DNA of 64,000 bases from DASVRZ01 sp038228695 (GCA_038228695.1 JBBRPA010000014.1:1-64000); one strand, 5' to 3'. Positions 41,672 to 51,621 are shown, counted from the stretch's first letter. Translations and numbers: made by a program. The notes: generated by a model from the sequence alone, not told the origin.

Positions 41672-43489
41672 TCATAGGGATCTCACGAAACCAGCCAGTT
41701 CCGTAGTGGTTTCGTAGTTGAGGAACGGCGTAATGAGATACACACCAGGGAATCGGTCGAGGGCAGCCCGGCAGATGTCTTTTCCGAGTTCGATGCCTTT
41801 GGTTTTGCCTTCAGCGCCCTCGAGTCCGCGCATGGATTCGCGGACGTGATCGGGGATGACAATCCCGGGTACTTCGTTGTGGAGAAACTCCGTCTGGCGT
41901 CCGTTCAGGAGCGGCCAAACCCCAGTGAAAATGGGGACGCTGAGGTGGGCGGTGCGGCGATACATTTCCGCGACAAGACCCGTATCGAAGACTGGTTGGG
42001 TCATGACGTAAGAGGCTCCGGCGGCGATTTTGCGCTCGAGGCGGGCGACCTGTGCGTCGAGGTTTTTGGCGTTGGGATTAAAGGTGCAACCTTGCACGAA
42101 GTTGGTCTGCACTTTGATGCTTTTGCCCGCCTGATTATAACCTTCATTCAAGCGGGAAATAATCCGCATGAGTTCAATCGAGTTCACATCATACACCGAG
42201 GAAGCGCCTGGGTGATCGCCGACTTTCGCCGGATCGCCGGTAAGCGGCAAAATATGCCGGATGCCGAGCGCAGCAATGCCCATTAACTCACTCTGCAAAC
42301 CGAGCAAATTGCGGTCGCGGCAACTAATATGCAGCAGGGGCATGATCCCGAGCCGCTCCTTCAGCAACGCGCCCACGGCGACGTTCGAGACGCGGAGAAT
42401 CGCGAGGGAATTATCCGCCAGCGTCACCGCGTCGCTGCCAGCTTCGGCGAGTGCTCGGGCTCCGGTAAAAAATTTTTCCAGATCGAGCGTTTTCGGAGGA
42501 TCTAACTCGGTCACGATGACTTTTTTTCCCTCGGCGATCAGATCGAGAAGACTAACCTCTTCGGAATGAGTCGGGGCGCTCGGGCGAGGCGGTTCGGTAA
42601 TACGGACGACAGTTTTCGATGTGGCGGGATGAAATCCGGCGAGTGCCTTGGACAGCGCGGCAATGTGGGCCGGACTGGTCCCGCAGCAACCACCGATTAA
42701 GCGCGCGCCTTGTGCGGCAAATTCGCGCCCGGCGGTGGCGAAGTATTCTGGCGACAGTCCGTAAAGATAGCGTCCATCGCGATAGAGGGGATGCCCAGCA
42801 TTGGGAGACGCCGCGAGGATGAATTCGAGCGGAATTTTTTCGAGGACGCGAAGCATGGCGTGAGGGCCGCTGAGACAATTCAGACCGACCACATCGGCCC
42901 CGGCAGCGGTTAGTTTCCGGAACGCGTCCACGATGCTTTCCCCGGTGGAAAGTCGGCCTTCCTCGCTGCAAACCATCGAGCACACTGTCGGGACAGCGCT
43001 GAGACTTTTAGCCGTGCCGAGAGCGAGCAGAATTTCGTCGAGGGAAAGGAACGTTTCGAGTTGAAGGACATCAACGCCGGCATCGAGCAACGCGGTGATT
43101 TGTTCCCGATAGACCGCCGCCGGGTCAACGCCCTGCTCGCGGATTGCTTCCAACCTCCCACCGAGCGGACCGACCGAGCCAGCGACGAAAGCGTCCTTTC
43201 CGACCACGGCTGTTTTGGCGAGACGAACGGCGGCAGCATTGAATTCGCCCACGCGATTTTCCAGACCGAAACGGGCGAGGCGGACGGCGTTGGCCCCGAA
43301 GGTGTTCGTCTCGATGAAACGCGCCCCGGCGGCGAGGTAATCGGAGTGGATGCCAAGGATCAAAGCCGGATTCCCAATCACCAACTCCTCGAAGCATCCG
43401 TCCGGCAGCGCTCCTCGGGCGATGATTTCCGTGCCCATGGCGCCATCTCCGCAAAGCAGACCGGAGCTGAGTTGGTCGAGAAAATCCAT
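41672..43489 (-). CDS. bifunctional homocysteine S-methyltransferase / 5,10-methylenetetrahydrofolate reductase
   Basis: 605 residues from the second ATG (43489). The N-terminal half is a Zn-dependent homocysteine methyltransferase: GDGAMGTEI, VGLNCLSGP, and GGCCGTSPAHI with three zinc cysteines. The C-terminal half is MTHFR-like (about 310-605): VTELDPPKTLDLEKFFTGARAL, DAVTLADNS, HILPLTGDPAKVGDHPGASSVYDVNSIEL. It resembles the YitJ-type fusion of Bacillus. Methyl transfer to homocysteine from methyltetrahydrofolate, or methyl recycling coupled to folate reduction, is expected. Starts about 100 bases from the divergent amidase. Confidence 0.92.
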   Translation of the reverse strand: MDFLDQLSSGLLCGDGAMGTEIIARGALPDGCFEELVIGNPALILGIHSDYLAAGARFIETNTFGANAVRLARFGLENRVGEFNAAAVRLAKTAVVGKDAFVAGSVGPLGGRLEAIREQGVDPAAVYREQITALLDAGVDVLQLETFLSLDEILLALGTAKSLSAVPTVCSMVCSEEGRLSTGESIVDAFRKLTAAGADVVGLNCLSGPHAMLRVLEKIPLEFILAASPNAGHPLYRDGRYLYGLSPEYFATAGREFAAQGARLIGGCCGTSPAHIAALSKALAGFHPATSKTVVRITEPPRPSAPTHSEEVSLLDLIAEGKKVIVTELDPPKTLDLEKFFTGARALAEAGSDAVTLADNSLAILRVSNVAVGALLKERLGIMPLLHISCRDRNLLGLQSELMGIAALGIRHILPLTGDPAKVGDHPGASSVYDVNSIELMRIISRLNEGYNQAGKSIKVQTNFVQGCTFNPNAKNLDAQVARLERKIAAGASYVMTQPVFDTGLVAEMYRRTAHLSVPIFTGVWPLLNGRQTEFLHNEVPGIVIPDHVRESMRGLEGAEGKTKGIELGKDICRAALDRFPGVYLITPFLNYETTTELAGFVRSL

Positions 43490-43598
43490 GTCTTGGCTAC
43501 GCAAACTGATTTAACCGCTGAACGCAAGTGGTTTGCATTTCGAGTGGGGTCTCCCGCTGTGGTGGTTGCTTTTTTCCCGACGCACCCTAAAAAAGGAT

Positions 43599-44288
43599 AT
43601 GCCTCGGTTTATTCTCTGCTTTTTGCTGATCTTTCTCTGCACGCTCGCCCGGGCCGCGTCGCCCTCGATCGTTCTGATCGACGCTGGGCACGGCGGCAAG
43701 GATCAGGGAGGGACGGGCAATGGCCTAGTCGAGAAAAATTTGACGCTGGACACAGCGCGGAGGCTTCAGACCGCGCTCACGAAAGCCGGCATTCGCACCC
43801 GAATGCTCCGGGACGCCGATTTTTTCATCGAACTCGATGACCGCGTCGCTCTCGCTAATCAATATGTCGGCAAGGACGCGATCCTCGTTTCCATCCACTA
43901 CAACGCCGTTAGCAGTGCCGGGCCTCACGGGGTCGAAACCTTCTTTTGGAAACCTGAGGCCACCGCGTTGGCCACGCGTATCCAGCAAAATGTTGCCCGG
44001 CGGACTGGTTTTCTGAACATTGCGATCAATCGCCGCCGGTTACGGCTGACTCGGAATCCGCGTATTCCGTCTGTACTCGTCGAGGGCGCTTACATGACAA
44101 ATCCCTCCGACGCTCGGCGGCTCGCGACGCCTGAGACGCGGCAGGCCGTGGCGCAGGGAATATGCGACGGGATTCTTGAATTGCGGGCGAAAGGTGAGGC
44201 GGGCATTCGGAGGGTTCCAGAAATTACCTCGCCGCTGTCGCGCCCGACGGATCCAGCGGATGGTGGAAAACGCATCCGAGTGGATTAA
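43599..44288 (+). CDS. N-acetylmuramoyl-L-alanine amidase (AmiC/amidase_3)
   Basis: 229 residues from ATG 43599, which follows an AAAAGGA ribosome site and gives a signal peptide (FILCFLLIFLCTLARAAS). Amidase_3 zinc enzyme: IDAGHGGKDQGG (zinc His), GLVEKNLTLDTA (zinc Glu), ILVSIHYNAVSS (zinc His), and the catalytic Glu in VLVEGAYMTNPSDAR. It cuts peptide stems from septal or old peptidoglycan in the periplasm. It directly precedes the class A PBP gene. Confidence 0.93.
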   Translation: MPRFILCFLLIFLCTLARAASPSIVLIDAGHGGKDQGGTGNGLVEKNLTLDTARRLQTALTKAGIRTRMLRDADFFIELDDRVALANQYVGKDAILVSIHYNAVSSAGPHGVETFFWKPEATALATRIQQNVARRTGFLNIAINRRRLRLTRNPRIPSVLVEGAYMTNPSDARRLATPETRQAVAQGICDGILELRAKGEAGIRRVPEITSPLSRPTDPADGGKRIRVD

Positions 44289-44354
44289 TGAGATCGGACC
44301 AGATTCGTAGTTGCCGAAACGGGTGCTTCCGCTGAAAATACCGCTCCTCGTTTT

Positions 44355-46796
44355 ATGTGGGATTACAAACCGCGCCCTCCTTTCTACGCTCGCCCGTGGT
44401 TTATTTTCACCGCGTGCTTTTTTCTGGTCATAGGTTTCGGAGTCCTCGCGTTTTTTCTTTACTGGCAAAGCGTTTACGTCAAAAAAGCCGCCGAATTCGA
44501 TTTAAACCAACTCTCCAAAATGGAGAACGCGAGCACGATTTTCGATCGCAAGGGGCGGGAACTTGGAAAAATCCTCGTCGAAAATCGCGAAGTCGTGCCG
44601 TTTTCCCGCATCTCGAAAAACCTCGTTGACGCAGTTATCGCTGCTGAAGATAACCGTTTCTACGAGCACGGTGGCGTCGATTACATGGGCATGGCCCGAG
44701 CTGCCCTGAAAAACTACCAAGCCGGAAAAATCCGTCAGGGAGCCAGTACCGTCACCCAGCAGCTCGCCCGTAACAGTTTCGATCTTCACGAAAAAACCTA
44801 CGAGCGGAAAATCGTCGAAGTTTATCTCTCGAAGCGAATCGAGGAGAACCTATCGAAGGACAAAATCATGGAGTATTACCTCAACCGGGTTTACTTCGGT
44901 GGCGGGCTTTACGGCTGCGAGTCGGCGGCCAAGGGTTATTTTGGAAAGCCAGCGGCCGACCTTTCCGTCGGCGAAGCGGCCACGCTTGCCAGCATTCTCA
45001 AGGGCCCGAATCTCTATTCGCCTTGGAGAAATCCGAAGGGCGCCGAGCAGGAGCGCGATTTTGTATTGGGCCGCATGTTGGAGATCGGGAAAATCACCCA
45101 AAAGCAATTTGACGACGCGAAACTGCTCAGCTTCCGCGTTCGCCCGCGTAAATCCTCCAGCCGGGGCCAATCTTACGCGCTCGATTTGATTCGCCAACGG
45201 CTGACCACGGATCTCGATTTCGACTCAGCTGCGAGTGCGGGCTACCGGATTTACACCACGATTGATCTCGATTTGCAACGGACGGCCGAGGAAGCGCTTT
45301 CGACCGAACTGGCAAATGTCGAGGCGGAGCCGGGATATCCGAATCCCACGCTGGCGCAATGGAAGGCGTCCAGGAAGCCCACGAGTGACGCCGCCGACCT
45401 GAAACCGGAAGAACAACTGCCCGATTATTTGCAAGGAGCAGTTTATGCGCTCGACTCAGGGACGGGCGGCATTCTTGCGTTGGTGGGCGGACGGAAATAT
45501 AGCGACAGCCAATATAATCGCGCCACGGATGGACTGCGTCCCCCGGGAACGGCGTTCACCCCGTTTGTTTTCGCCGCTGGATTGGCCGACAACGTCTTTC
45601 CTGGAACCCTCGTGGACGATTCCGCAATGGATAACCGGGGGGTGATGATTGGTGGATTCACCGGCGTGCTGGGGGAATGGGGAACCGAGCGGGCCGATGC
45701 CCAATACGAAGGGCTAATCCCGGCGCGGCGGGCAATTTCGCAGGGGAAAAACGCCGCCTCGGTGCGCTTCGGACTCGATGTGGGGCTGGACAAGGTGATC
45801 GCTTTTGCGAAGGCAGCGGGAATGGATTCGCCCATGCGGCAATTCCCCGCGGCTTTCCTCGGCAGCAGCGAGGTCTCCCTGGCCCAACTGACCAACGCCT
45901 ATACGATTTTCCCCGAGGGAGGTTACCGGGCGAAGACGCCCTATCTGATCTCGCGGGTCGAGGAGGCAGATGGGACGCTGGTTTACCAAGCCACGCCAAC
46001 TCGGGTGAAAGTCACCTCGCCAGCAGTGGCGTTCGAGATTCATTCCTTTCTGAACGACGTCCTCGAGGAGGGCACGGCGGCAAATGCGTCGGTCAAATTC
46101 AAGCTCCGCAGCTTTCCCGGCGGTGGAAAAACGGGCACGGCGTATAACTTCACCGATGTCTGGTTTGTTGGTTACGACAGTCAGGTCACCTGCGGAGTCT
46201 GGGTGGGCTTCGACAAACGCCGACCGATTTATCATGGAGCCTTTAGCAATAAAATCGCCCTGCCGATCTGGTCCGCGATCATGAACGCCTCGCTCACCTC
46301 CTACCCGCCGGAGCAGATTCCGCGGCCCGCAAACATTGAAAAAATTGAGGTCTGCAAAGCATCGGGTCTGCCCGCGACGCGCGACTGTTTTAAAACTAAC
46401 GAACAGGGGCTGAGGCAGCGAACAACGTTCTATGAATTCTCCTCCGCCGAGCAGACTCCCAAGGGAACCTGCTTCGTTCACGGAGGCACCGGCACGACGG
46501 TGCCGATGATGACGAACAGTGGCAAAGTGCCCGTGGCGCAACTGGCGACGAATACGAGTGCAGTTCCGTCCATTCCCATGAAGGCCCCAGCACTCGTCGG
46601 AACGATCGATCCTTTTAATTCCTCCGTGCCTCGAGCAGAACCCGTTCATCCCGAAGGTGACGTGGCGAAAAATGACCCCAACGCCACGCCGACTGCACCG
46701 CAAGTCATGCGCGCCGAGCCAGTCCGCCCTCTCGACCGGGCCAGTGCCGAGCCTACGCTTAATATCGAGCCGCCGCCGCCGCTTGATCTACAATAA
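44355..46796 (+). CDS. class A PBP (PBP1A-like) with intact GT51 and degenerate transpeptidase domain
   Basis: 813 residues. A membrane anchor (about 17-38) is followed by the GT51 glycosyltransferase (VDAVIAAEDNRFYEHGGVDYMG, QGASTVTQQLARNSF, IMEYYLNRVYFGGGLYGCESAAKGYFGK), which looks complete. The transpeptidase domain (about 300-690) keeps YALDSGTGGILALVGG and K592-T-G-T, but the SxxK motif reads T399-A-F-T402 where SxFK is expected, and SxN reads G464-K-N. Without the catalytic Ser and Lys, acylation cannot occur, so it should polymerise glycan only. The long Pro/Thr-rich tail (about 705-813) is unusual. Confidence 0.92.
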   Translation: MWDYKPRPPFYARPWFIFTACFFLVIGFGVLAFFLYWQSVYVKKAAEFDLNQLSKMENASTIFDRKGRELGKILVENREVVPFSRISKNLVDAVIAAEDNRFYEHGGVDYMGMARAALKNYQAGKIRQGASTVTQQLARNSFDLHEKTYERKIVEVYLSKRIEENLSKDKIMEYYLNRVYFGGGLYGCESAAKGYFGKPAADLSVGEAATLASILKGPNLYSPWRNPKGAEQERDFVLGRMLEIGKITQKQFDDAKLLSFRVRPRKSSSRGQSYALDLIRQRLTTDLDFDSAASAGYRIYTTIDLDLQRTAEEALSTELANVEAEPGYPNPTLAQWKASRKPTSDAADLKPEEQLPDYLQGAVYALDSGTGGILALVGGRKYSDSQYNRATDGLRPPGTAFTPFVFAAGLADNVFPGTLVDDSAMDNRGVMIGGFTGVLGEWGTERADAQYEGLIPARRAISQGKNAASVRFGLDVGLDKVIAFAKAAGMDSPMRQFPAAFLGSSEVSLAQLTNAYTIFPEGGYRAKTPYLISRVEEADGTLVYQATPTRVKVTSPAVAFEIHSFLNDVLEEGTAANASVKFKLRSFPGGGKTGTAYNFTDVWFVGYDSQVTCGVWVGFDKRRPIYHGAFSNKIALPIWSAIMNASLTSYPPEQIPRPANIEKIEVCKASGLPATRDCFKTNEQGLRQRTTFYEFSSAEQTPKGTCFVHGGTGTTVPMMTNSGKVPVAQLATNTSAVPSIPMKAPALVGTIDPFNSSVPRAEPVHPEGDVAKNDPNATPTAPQVMRAEPVRPLDRASAEPTLNIEPPPPLDLQ

Positions 46797-46850
46797 ATCA
46801 GGCGGGCAATCAGTTAGGAAATTGCGCCCTGGTGTGCTATCATCCCGCTG

Positions 46851-48164
46851 ATGAAATTCGCAGCCCTCGGCCTTGCTCTAGTGTTTGGTTTGCTCGCGCC
46901 CGGTTTTTCCCGCGCGGCGGCTATCGAAAAAGTGGAGGACAAAAAAGGACAGGACTCGGCTTACGACAGCATGTCGGTCTTAGCACGCGCCCTGGAACTC
47001 ATTCGCCAGGACTACGTTGACGAGTCGAAGACGGCTTACAAAGACCTCACTTACGACGCCCTTCAGGGCATGCTCTCTGCCCTCGATCCTCACTCGCAGT
47101 TCATGGCTCCGGCGGATTTCAAAGACATGCAGTCCGACACGAAAAGCGAGTTCACCGGACTGGGGATCGTCGTTTCCTTCAAGGGCGCCACGCTGACGGT
47201 GGTCACCCCGATGGAGGATTCTCCCAGTTTCAAGGCGGGCATCTTGCCGGGAGATCAGATTCTCCGGATTGACGGGGAAAGCACCGATAAAATGGAACTG
47301 AACGACGCGGTCAACCGTCTTCGCGGAGAGACTGGAAAATCTATCAAACTCACCATTTCCCGGTCTTCGACCCGCGAGATCAAGGATTTCGACCTCGTTC
47401 GCACCGTGATCAAAATAGCCAGTGTGAAGGACGCCAAAATGGTTAGCAACGCGACCACCGATGGCTATAAAATTGGTTACGTCCGCATTACCCAATTTAA
47501 CGAACCGACCGCCAGCGATCTGCAAAAAGAAATCGCCAAACTCCGCGAACAAAACATGCAGGCTCTTATCATTGATCTGCGGCATAACCCGGGTGGTTTG
47601 CTTAACAGCGCGGTGGACGTTTGCAGCCAGTTTCTTCCACCAAACCAAATGGTTGTTTATACCGAAGGCCGGGCCGCATCGCAGAAGCGGGTCTATCGCA
47701 CGGCTGGCATTGAAAAACCGGATACGAAGACCCCGTTGGCCATCCTCGTGAACAGCGGGAGCGCGAGTGGCGCGGAAATCATGGCTGGGGCGTTAAAAGA
47801 TTTGAACCGCGCCGTCGTGGTCGGCGAGACGACGTTCGGCAAAGGCAGTGTGCAAAGCGTGGTGCAATTGCAGGACGGTTCGGCGGTGAAACTAACCACC
47901 GCAAAATACTTCACGCCCGGCAGACAAGTCATCCACGAGCACGGGATTGTGCCGACCATCGTCGCTCCGATGACTGCCGACCAAGAACGAACGCTGGTGA
48001 TGTCTCGACGCGAGGAGCAACTCAGCAGCGAGGAGCAGGCGAACGTGGATAATTTTGACGACCCACAACTCGACCGTGCGATCGATGCGCTCAAGGGCGT
48101 GCTGATCTACACTCAGGTGGCCAAACTCGATACCGCTCCGGGCAGTTCGCCGAAGGTAAAATAA
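46851..48164 (+). CDS. C-terminal processing peptidase (CtpA/Prc, S41)
   Basis: 437 residues. Signal peptide about 1-22. A PDZ domain (FTGLGIVVSFKGATLTVVTPMEDSPSFKAGILPGDQILRIDG, about 105-190) is followed by the S41 catalytic region: LIIDLRHNPGGLLNSAVDV, LVNSGSASGAEIMAGALKDL with the Ser nucleophile, and ETTFGKGSVQSV with the Lys base. It trims C termini of periplasmic substrates, often wall enzymes. It follows the PBP by 54 bases, consistent with a wall-maintenance unit. Confidence 0.93.
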   Translation: MKFAALGLALVFGLLAPGFSRAAAIEKVEDKKGQDSAYDSMSVLARALELIRQDYVDESKTAYKDLTYDALQGMLSALDPHSQFMAPADFKDMQSDTKSEFTGLGIVVSFKGATLTVVTPMEDSPSFKAGILPGDQILRIDGESTDKMELNDAVNRLRGETGKSIKLTISRSSTREIKDFDLVRTVIKIASVKDAKMVSNATTDGYKIGYVRITQFNEPTASDLQKEIAKLREQNMQALIIDLRHNPGGLLNSAVDVCSQFLPPNQMVVYTEGRAASQKRVYRTAGIEKPDTKTPLAILVNSGSASGAEIMAGALKDLNRAVVVGETTFGKGSVQSVVQLQDGSAVKLTTAKYFTPGRQVIHEHGIVPTIVAPMTADQERTLVMSRREEQLSSEEQANVDNFDDPQLDRAIDALKGVLIYTQVAKLDTAPGSSPKVK

Positions 48165-48369
48165 AGCGAGATCGGGCGGATTTTCTATCTCCCTTAAACG
48201 TCGTTCTTTCGAAAACCCCTTGGGTTGATTCCCGGACGAAATTTTTTCGAAAAAAAACTTTCCGAGGCGAGTCTGTTTCCAAGTCTCCCAAACTCAGCGG
48301 CTAACGCCCGAAATGGCGTTTGAAGTGTCATCCGTCGAGGACCTCCCGGGGCAAAATTTTCTTGCCGCA

Positions 48370-48385
48370 GTTCAATCTATTGTGT
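48370..48385. promoter_or_regulatory. NrdR-box-like sequence upstream of nrdJ
   Basis: GTTCAATCTATTGTGT matches 12 of 16 positions of the NrdR box ACACAATATATTGTGT by eye. A second dyad, CCACA-TCG-TGTGG (48404-48416), is centred about 32 bases away, the usual spacing of paired NrdR boxes, but it does not fit the consensus. The 288-base leader has no gene and no GCCACUG-type cobalamin riboswitch that I can see. Confidence 0.3.
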
Positions 48386-48452
48386 TTTTTTATGTCCTGT
48401 TCACCACATCGTGTGGTTTCGCCGAAACCCCCTCGTTTAACCTGCTCTAGCT

Positions 48453-51400
48453 ATGATTCAACTCAAACCGGGCGTTCGCCCTTCCTCGCTCCAAAAAAAA
48501 ACCTCCCCACAAGCCCGGGGAAAAGCCTCGAAAAAGGGGCTGAAGTTTACCCGGGTTTTTTCGAAGAAAAACGTCTCGCCTTACGATGAGATCGAGTGGG
48601 AATTCCGCACAGCGGAGATTACCGACGACGGCGGTAAAGTGATCTTCCGTCAGGAGAATGTCGAGGTGCCGAAAAGCTGGAGCGCACTAGCCACGAAAAT
48701 CGCCGTTTCCAAGTATTTCTACGGCGATATCGCGAAAGGCACCGATCCTTACAAAGGGGGACGGGAAAACTCCGTCCGGCAGCTCGTGCACCGCGTCACC
48801 CGCACCATTACCGACTGCGCCATCGCCGACGATTATTTTGCGGACGACGAGAGCGCCCGGGTTTTTTACGATGAACTGACATGGCTGTGCCTGAACCAAT
48901 TTGGCGCCTTCAATTCCCCGGTCTGGTTCAATGTCGGCTTGCACCACCAATATGGCGTGGGCAAGGACGGCGGGCAGGGGAACTATTTTTTCAATCGCGA
49001 AACCGGCAAGGCCGAACGTGCGCGGACCCAGTATCAGTATCCGCAGGGCAGTGCGTGTTTCATTCAAAGCGTGGCTGACACCATGGAGGACATCATGCGG
49101 CTCGCCCGCAGCGAGGCGATGCTTTTCAAATACGGCAGCGGCAGTGGTTCCGATCTTTCCACGCTACGTTCCACCCGAGAAAAACTCTCTGGCGGCGGCA
49201 CTCCGAGCGGTCCGCTTTCGTTTCTGAAAATCTACGATCAGGTCGCTGCCACGATCAAATCCGGTGGGAAAACCCGACGCGCAGCGAAAATGAATACGCT
49301 GAAGGACTGGCATCCCGACATTGAGGAATTCATCCACGCCAAGCAGAAGGAAGAACGCAAAGCGTGGGCCCTGATCGAGCAGGGTTATGACGGCAGTTAT
49401 AACGGCGAGGCTTACGGAAGCGTGATGTATCAAAATGAAAATCTGACCGTCCGCGCCAGCGACGAATTCATGCAAGCGGCTGTCGAGGGACGGGAATGGT
49501 GGACGAAGCGGGTGACCGACGGGAAACCCTGCGAAAAGAAGGACGCGAAGACGCTGCTGCGTGGTATCGCCGAAGGGACTCACCTTTGCGGCGACCCCGG
49601 GATGCAGTTCGATACGACGATTCACCAATGGCACACCTGCAAAGGCACCGCGCGGCAGAACTCCACGAACCCCTGTTCGGAATATCTTTTCCTCGACAAC
49701 ACCGCCTGCAATCTCGCTTCGCTCAACCTGCTGAAATTCAAAACTGCCGAGGGCGAATTCGATACGGCCCGTTTTAAGGCCGCGGTCAGGACTTTCATTA
49801 CCGCCCAAGAGGTCATTGTGGACAACGCTAGTTATCCGACGCCGGAGATTGCGGAAAACAGCCACACCTTTCGCACGCTGGGCCTCGGTTTTGCGAACCT
49901 CGGCGCACTGATCATGAGCTACGGACTCGGCTACGACAGCGACGGCGGTCGCGCCCTCGCCGGGTCGATCACCGCGCTCATGACCGGGCACGCTTACGAG
50001 CAGTCGTCCCGCATCGCGGAGCACCTTGGGTCGTTTCCCGGTTACCACGACAGCCGCGCCGCCGGAGTCGAAAAAACCGTTGCCCCCGACAATGTTGAGT
50101 CGATGCAGGAAGTCATCGATCTCCATCTTTCAGCGGTCGATGAAATCCCCGAAACGGAAGATTTTGGATATCTAAAAATTGAAGCTGCGAAAACGTGGTC
50201 ACGGGCCGCGTCCGCCGGACGGAAACACGGCTATCGCAACGCCCAAGTCACGGTTCTCGCGCCAACCGGCACGATTGGATTTCTGATGGATTGCGACACG
50301 ACGGGCATTGAGCCCGATATCGCGCTGGTGAAATACAAGCTGCTCGCGGGCGGCGGAATGCTCAAAATTGTTAACCAAACAGTTAGTCCCGCCCTCCGCA
50401 AGCTGGGTTACAGCGAGGACCAGATCGCAGCGATCATTCATCACATCGACACCCACGACACGATTGAGGATGTCACGGACGACGGACTGGTTCGGAGCGG
50501 ACTAAAAACAGAACATCTGCCCGTTTTCGACTGTGCGTTTCGCCCGCATCGAGGCACTAGGTCGCTGCACTATATGGCGCATTTGCGGATGATGGCGGCG
50601 TGCCAGCCATTCCTTAGCGGAGCCATTTCCAAAACGGTCAATTTGCCCGAGGCGGCGACGGTCGATGACATTGTCCAGACCTATGTCGAAGGCTGGCGTA
50701 TGGGCCTGAAAGCGATTGCTGTTTACCGCGACGGCTCCAAGCGCAGCGCCCCACTCAACGTCAAAAAAACGGCCGACATGGGCGGAAATGTTAGCAGTGA
50801 GATCGAGGCGGAATTTTCCAACAAAGACGAAATGGCCAGCCGCGTTCTCGAACTCGAGCAAGAACTCGCCGCCGTGCGCAGTCAAATCGGCCAGCCCAGC
50901 CGCCATCGCTTGCCCGACACCCGAGTCGCGCTCAATCATAAATTCGAGATTGCCGGTCACGAAGGTTATATCACGGTCGGACTTTACGAGGATGGCCAGC
51001 CAGGGGAATTGTTCATTCAAATGGCCAAAGAGGGCAGCACGATCGGAGGTCTGATGGATACGGTGGCTACGCTGACTAGCATCTCGCTCCAATACGGCGT
51101 GCCGCTCGAGAGTTTGGTGAAAAAGTTTGCCTACCAACGCTACGAGCCGAGTGGGTTTACGAAAAATCTGGATATTCGCAATGCAACTAGCATTACCGAT
51201 TATGTCTTTCGCTGGCTCGGTTGCCAGTTCATCGCTGGTTACAAGGAGGCCACCGCCCCGCAGCGGACCCAACCCGATCTCCCGATGCGCGAGATCACGG
51301 AAATGGACAAACGCGCCATCAACCGCCCCGTGCCCGACCTTTCGCGGACTGCCGAAAAAGAGATTCTAGACATCATCACAAACCAACCCAACAGCGAGGG

Positions 51401-51557
51401 CACGCCGATCCACACCACCCACGCGGATCGGGTCAAGGAAGCGCTCGGGACGATGTTTATGGATATCACTTGCAGCAACTGCGGGAGCGACAAAGTGATT
51501 CGCGCCGGAGCGTGCGGATGCTGCACGCAATGCGGCACGAGCCAAGGTTGCAGCTAG
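48453..51557 (+). CDS. nrdJ: adenosylcobalamin-dependent (class II) ribonucleoside-diphosphate reductase
   Basis: 1034 residues. Makes deoxyribonucleotides without oxygen. The ten-stranded barrel features: SACFIQSVADTMEDIM, SGSGSDLSTLRSTREKLSGGG, the NPCSE motif with Cys408, NTACNLASLNL, and APTGTIGFLMDCDTTGIEPD. The C-terminal half ends in a TSCPD-type domain and a zinc-ribbon-like Cys cluster (CSNCGSDKVIRAGACGCC then CTQCG), which probably relays electrons from thioredoxin. The lysine-rich N-terminal leader (1-45) is unusual. No nrdAB or nrdD nearby; B12 is required. Confidence 0.95.
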   Translation: MIQLKPGVRPSSLQKKTSPQARGKASKKGLKFTRVFSKKNVSPYDEIEWEFRTAEITDDGGKVIFRQENVEVPKSWSALATKIAVSKYFYGDIAKGTDPYKGGRENSVRQLVHRVTRTITDCAIADDYFADDESARVFYDELTWLCLNQFGAFNSPVWFNVGLHHQYGVGKDGGQGNYFFNRETGKAERARTQYQYPQGSACFIQSVADTMEDIMRLARSEAMLFKYGSGSGSDLSTLRSTREKLSGGGTPSGPLSFLKIYDQVAATIKSGGKTRRAAKMNTLKDWHPDIEEFIHAKQKEERKAWALIEQGYDGSYNGEAYGSVMYQNENLTVRASDEFMQAAVEGREWWTKRVTDGKPCEKKDAKTLLRGIAEGTHLCGDPGMQFDTTIHQWHTCKGTARQNSTNPCSEYLFLDNTACNLASLNLLKFKTAEGEFDTARFKAAVRTFITAQEVIVDNASYPTPEIAENSHTFRTLGLGFANLGALIMSYGLGYDSDGGRALAGSITALMTGHAYEQSSRIAEHLGSFPGYHDSRAAGVEKTVAPDNVESMQEVIDLHLSAVDEIPETEDFGYLKIEAAKTWSRAASAGRKHGYRNAQVTVLAPTGTIGFLMDCDTTGIEPDIALVKYKLLAGGGMLKIVNQTVSPALRKLGYSEDQIAAIIHHIDTHDTIEDVTDDGLVRSGLKTEHLPVFDCAFRPHRGTRSLHYMAHLRMMAACQPFLSGAISKTVNLPEAATVDDIVQTYVEGWRMGLKAIAVYRDGSKRSAPLNVKKTADMGGNVSSEIEAEFSNKDEMASRVLELEQELAAVRSQIGQPSRHRLPDTRVALNHKFEIAGHEGYITVGLYEDGQPGELFIQMAKEGSTIGGLMDTVATLTSISLQYGVPLESLVKKFAYQRYEPSGFTKNLDIRNATSITDYVFRWLGCQFIAGYKEATAPQRTQPDLPMREITEMDKRAINRPVPDLSRTAEKEILDIITNQPNSEGTPIHTTHADRVKEALGTMFMDITCSNCGSDKVIRAGACGCCTQCGTSQGCS

Positions 51558-51573
51558 CAACTGAATAAAAAAA

Positions 51574-51607
51574 GCCCCGATGGGAGTAACCATCGGGGCT
51601 TTTTTTG
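51574..51607. terminator. bidirectional intrinsic terminator between nrdJ and the DUF6600 gene
   Basis: AGCCCCGATGG at 51574-51584 pairs perfectly with CCATCGGGGCT at 51591-51601 around a 6-base loop, with an A run before and a T run after it. It ends nrdJ (stop at 51557) and the convergent gene at 51622-53439. Confidence 0.93.
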
Positions 51608-51621
51608 CGTTTGATGCGAGC

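Noticed and set aside
45714..46703. 329-residue minus-strand frame inside the PBP gene
   Set aside because: Antisense shadow; no motif. The GT51 and KTGT motifs of the plus-strand frame are decisive.
48165..48452. Cobalamin riboswitch ahead of the B12-dependent reductase
   Set aside because: No GCCACUG B12-box word and no matching stem is visible in the leader.
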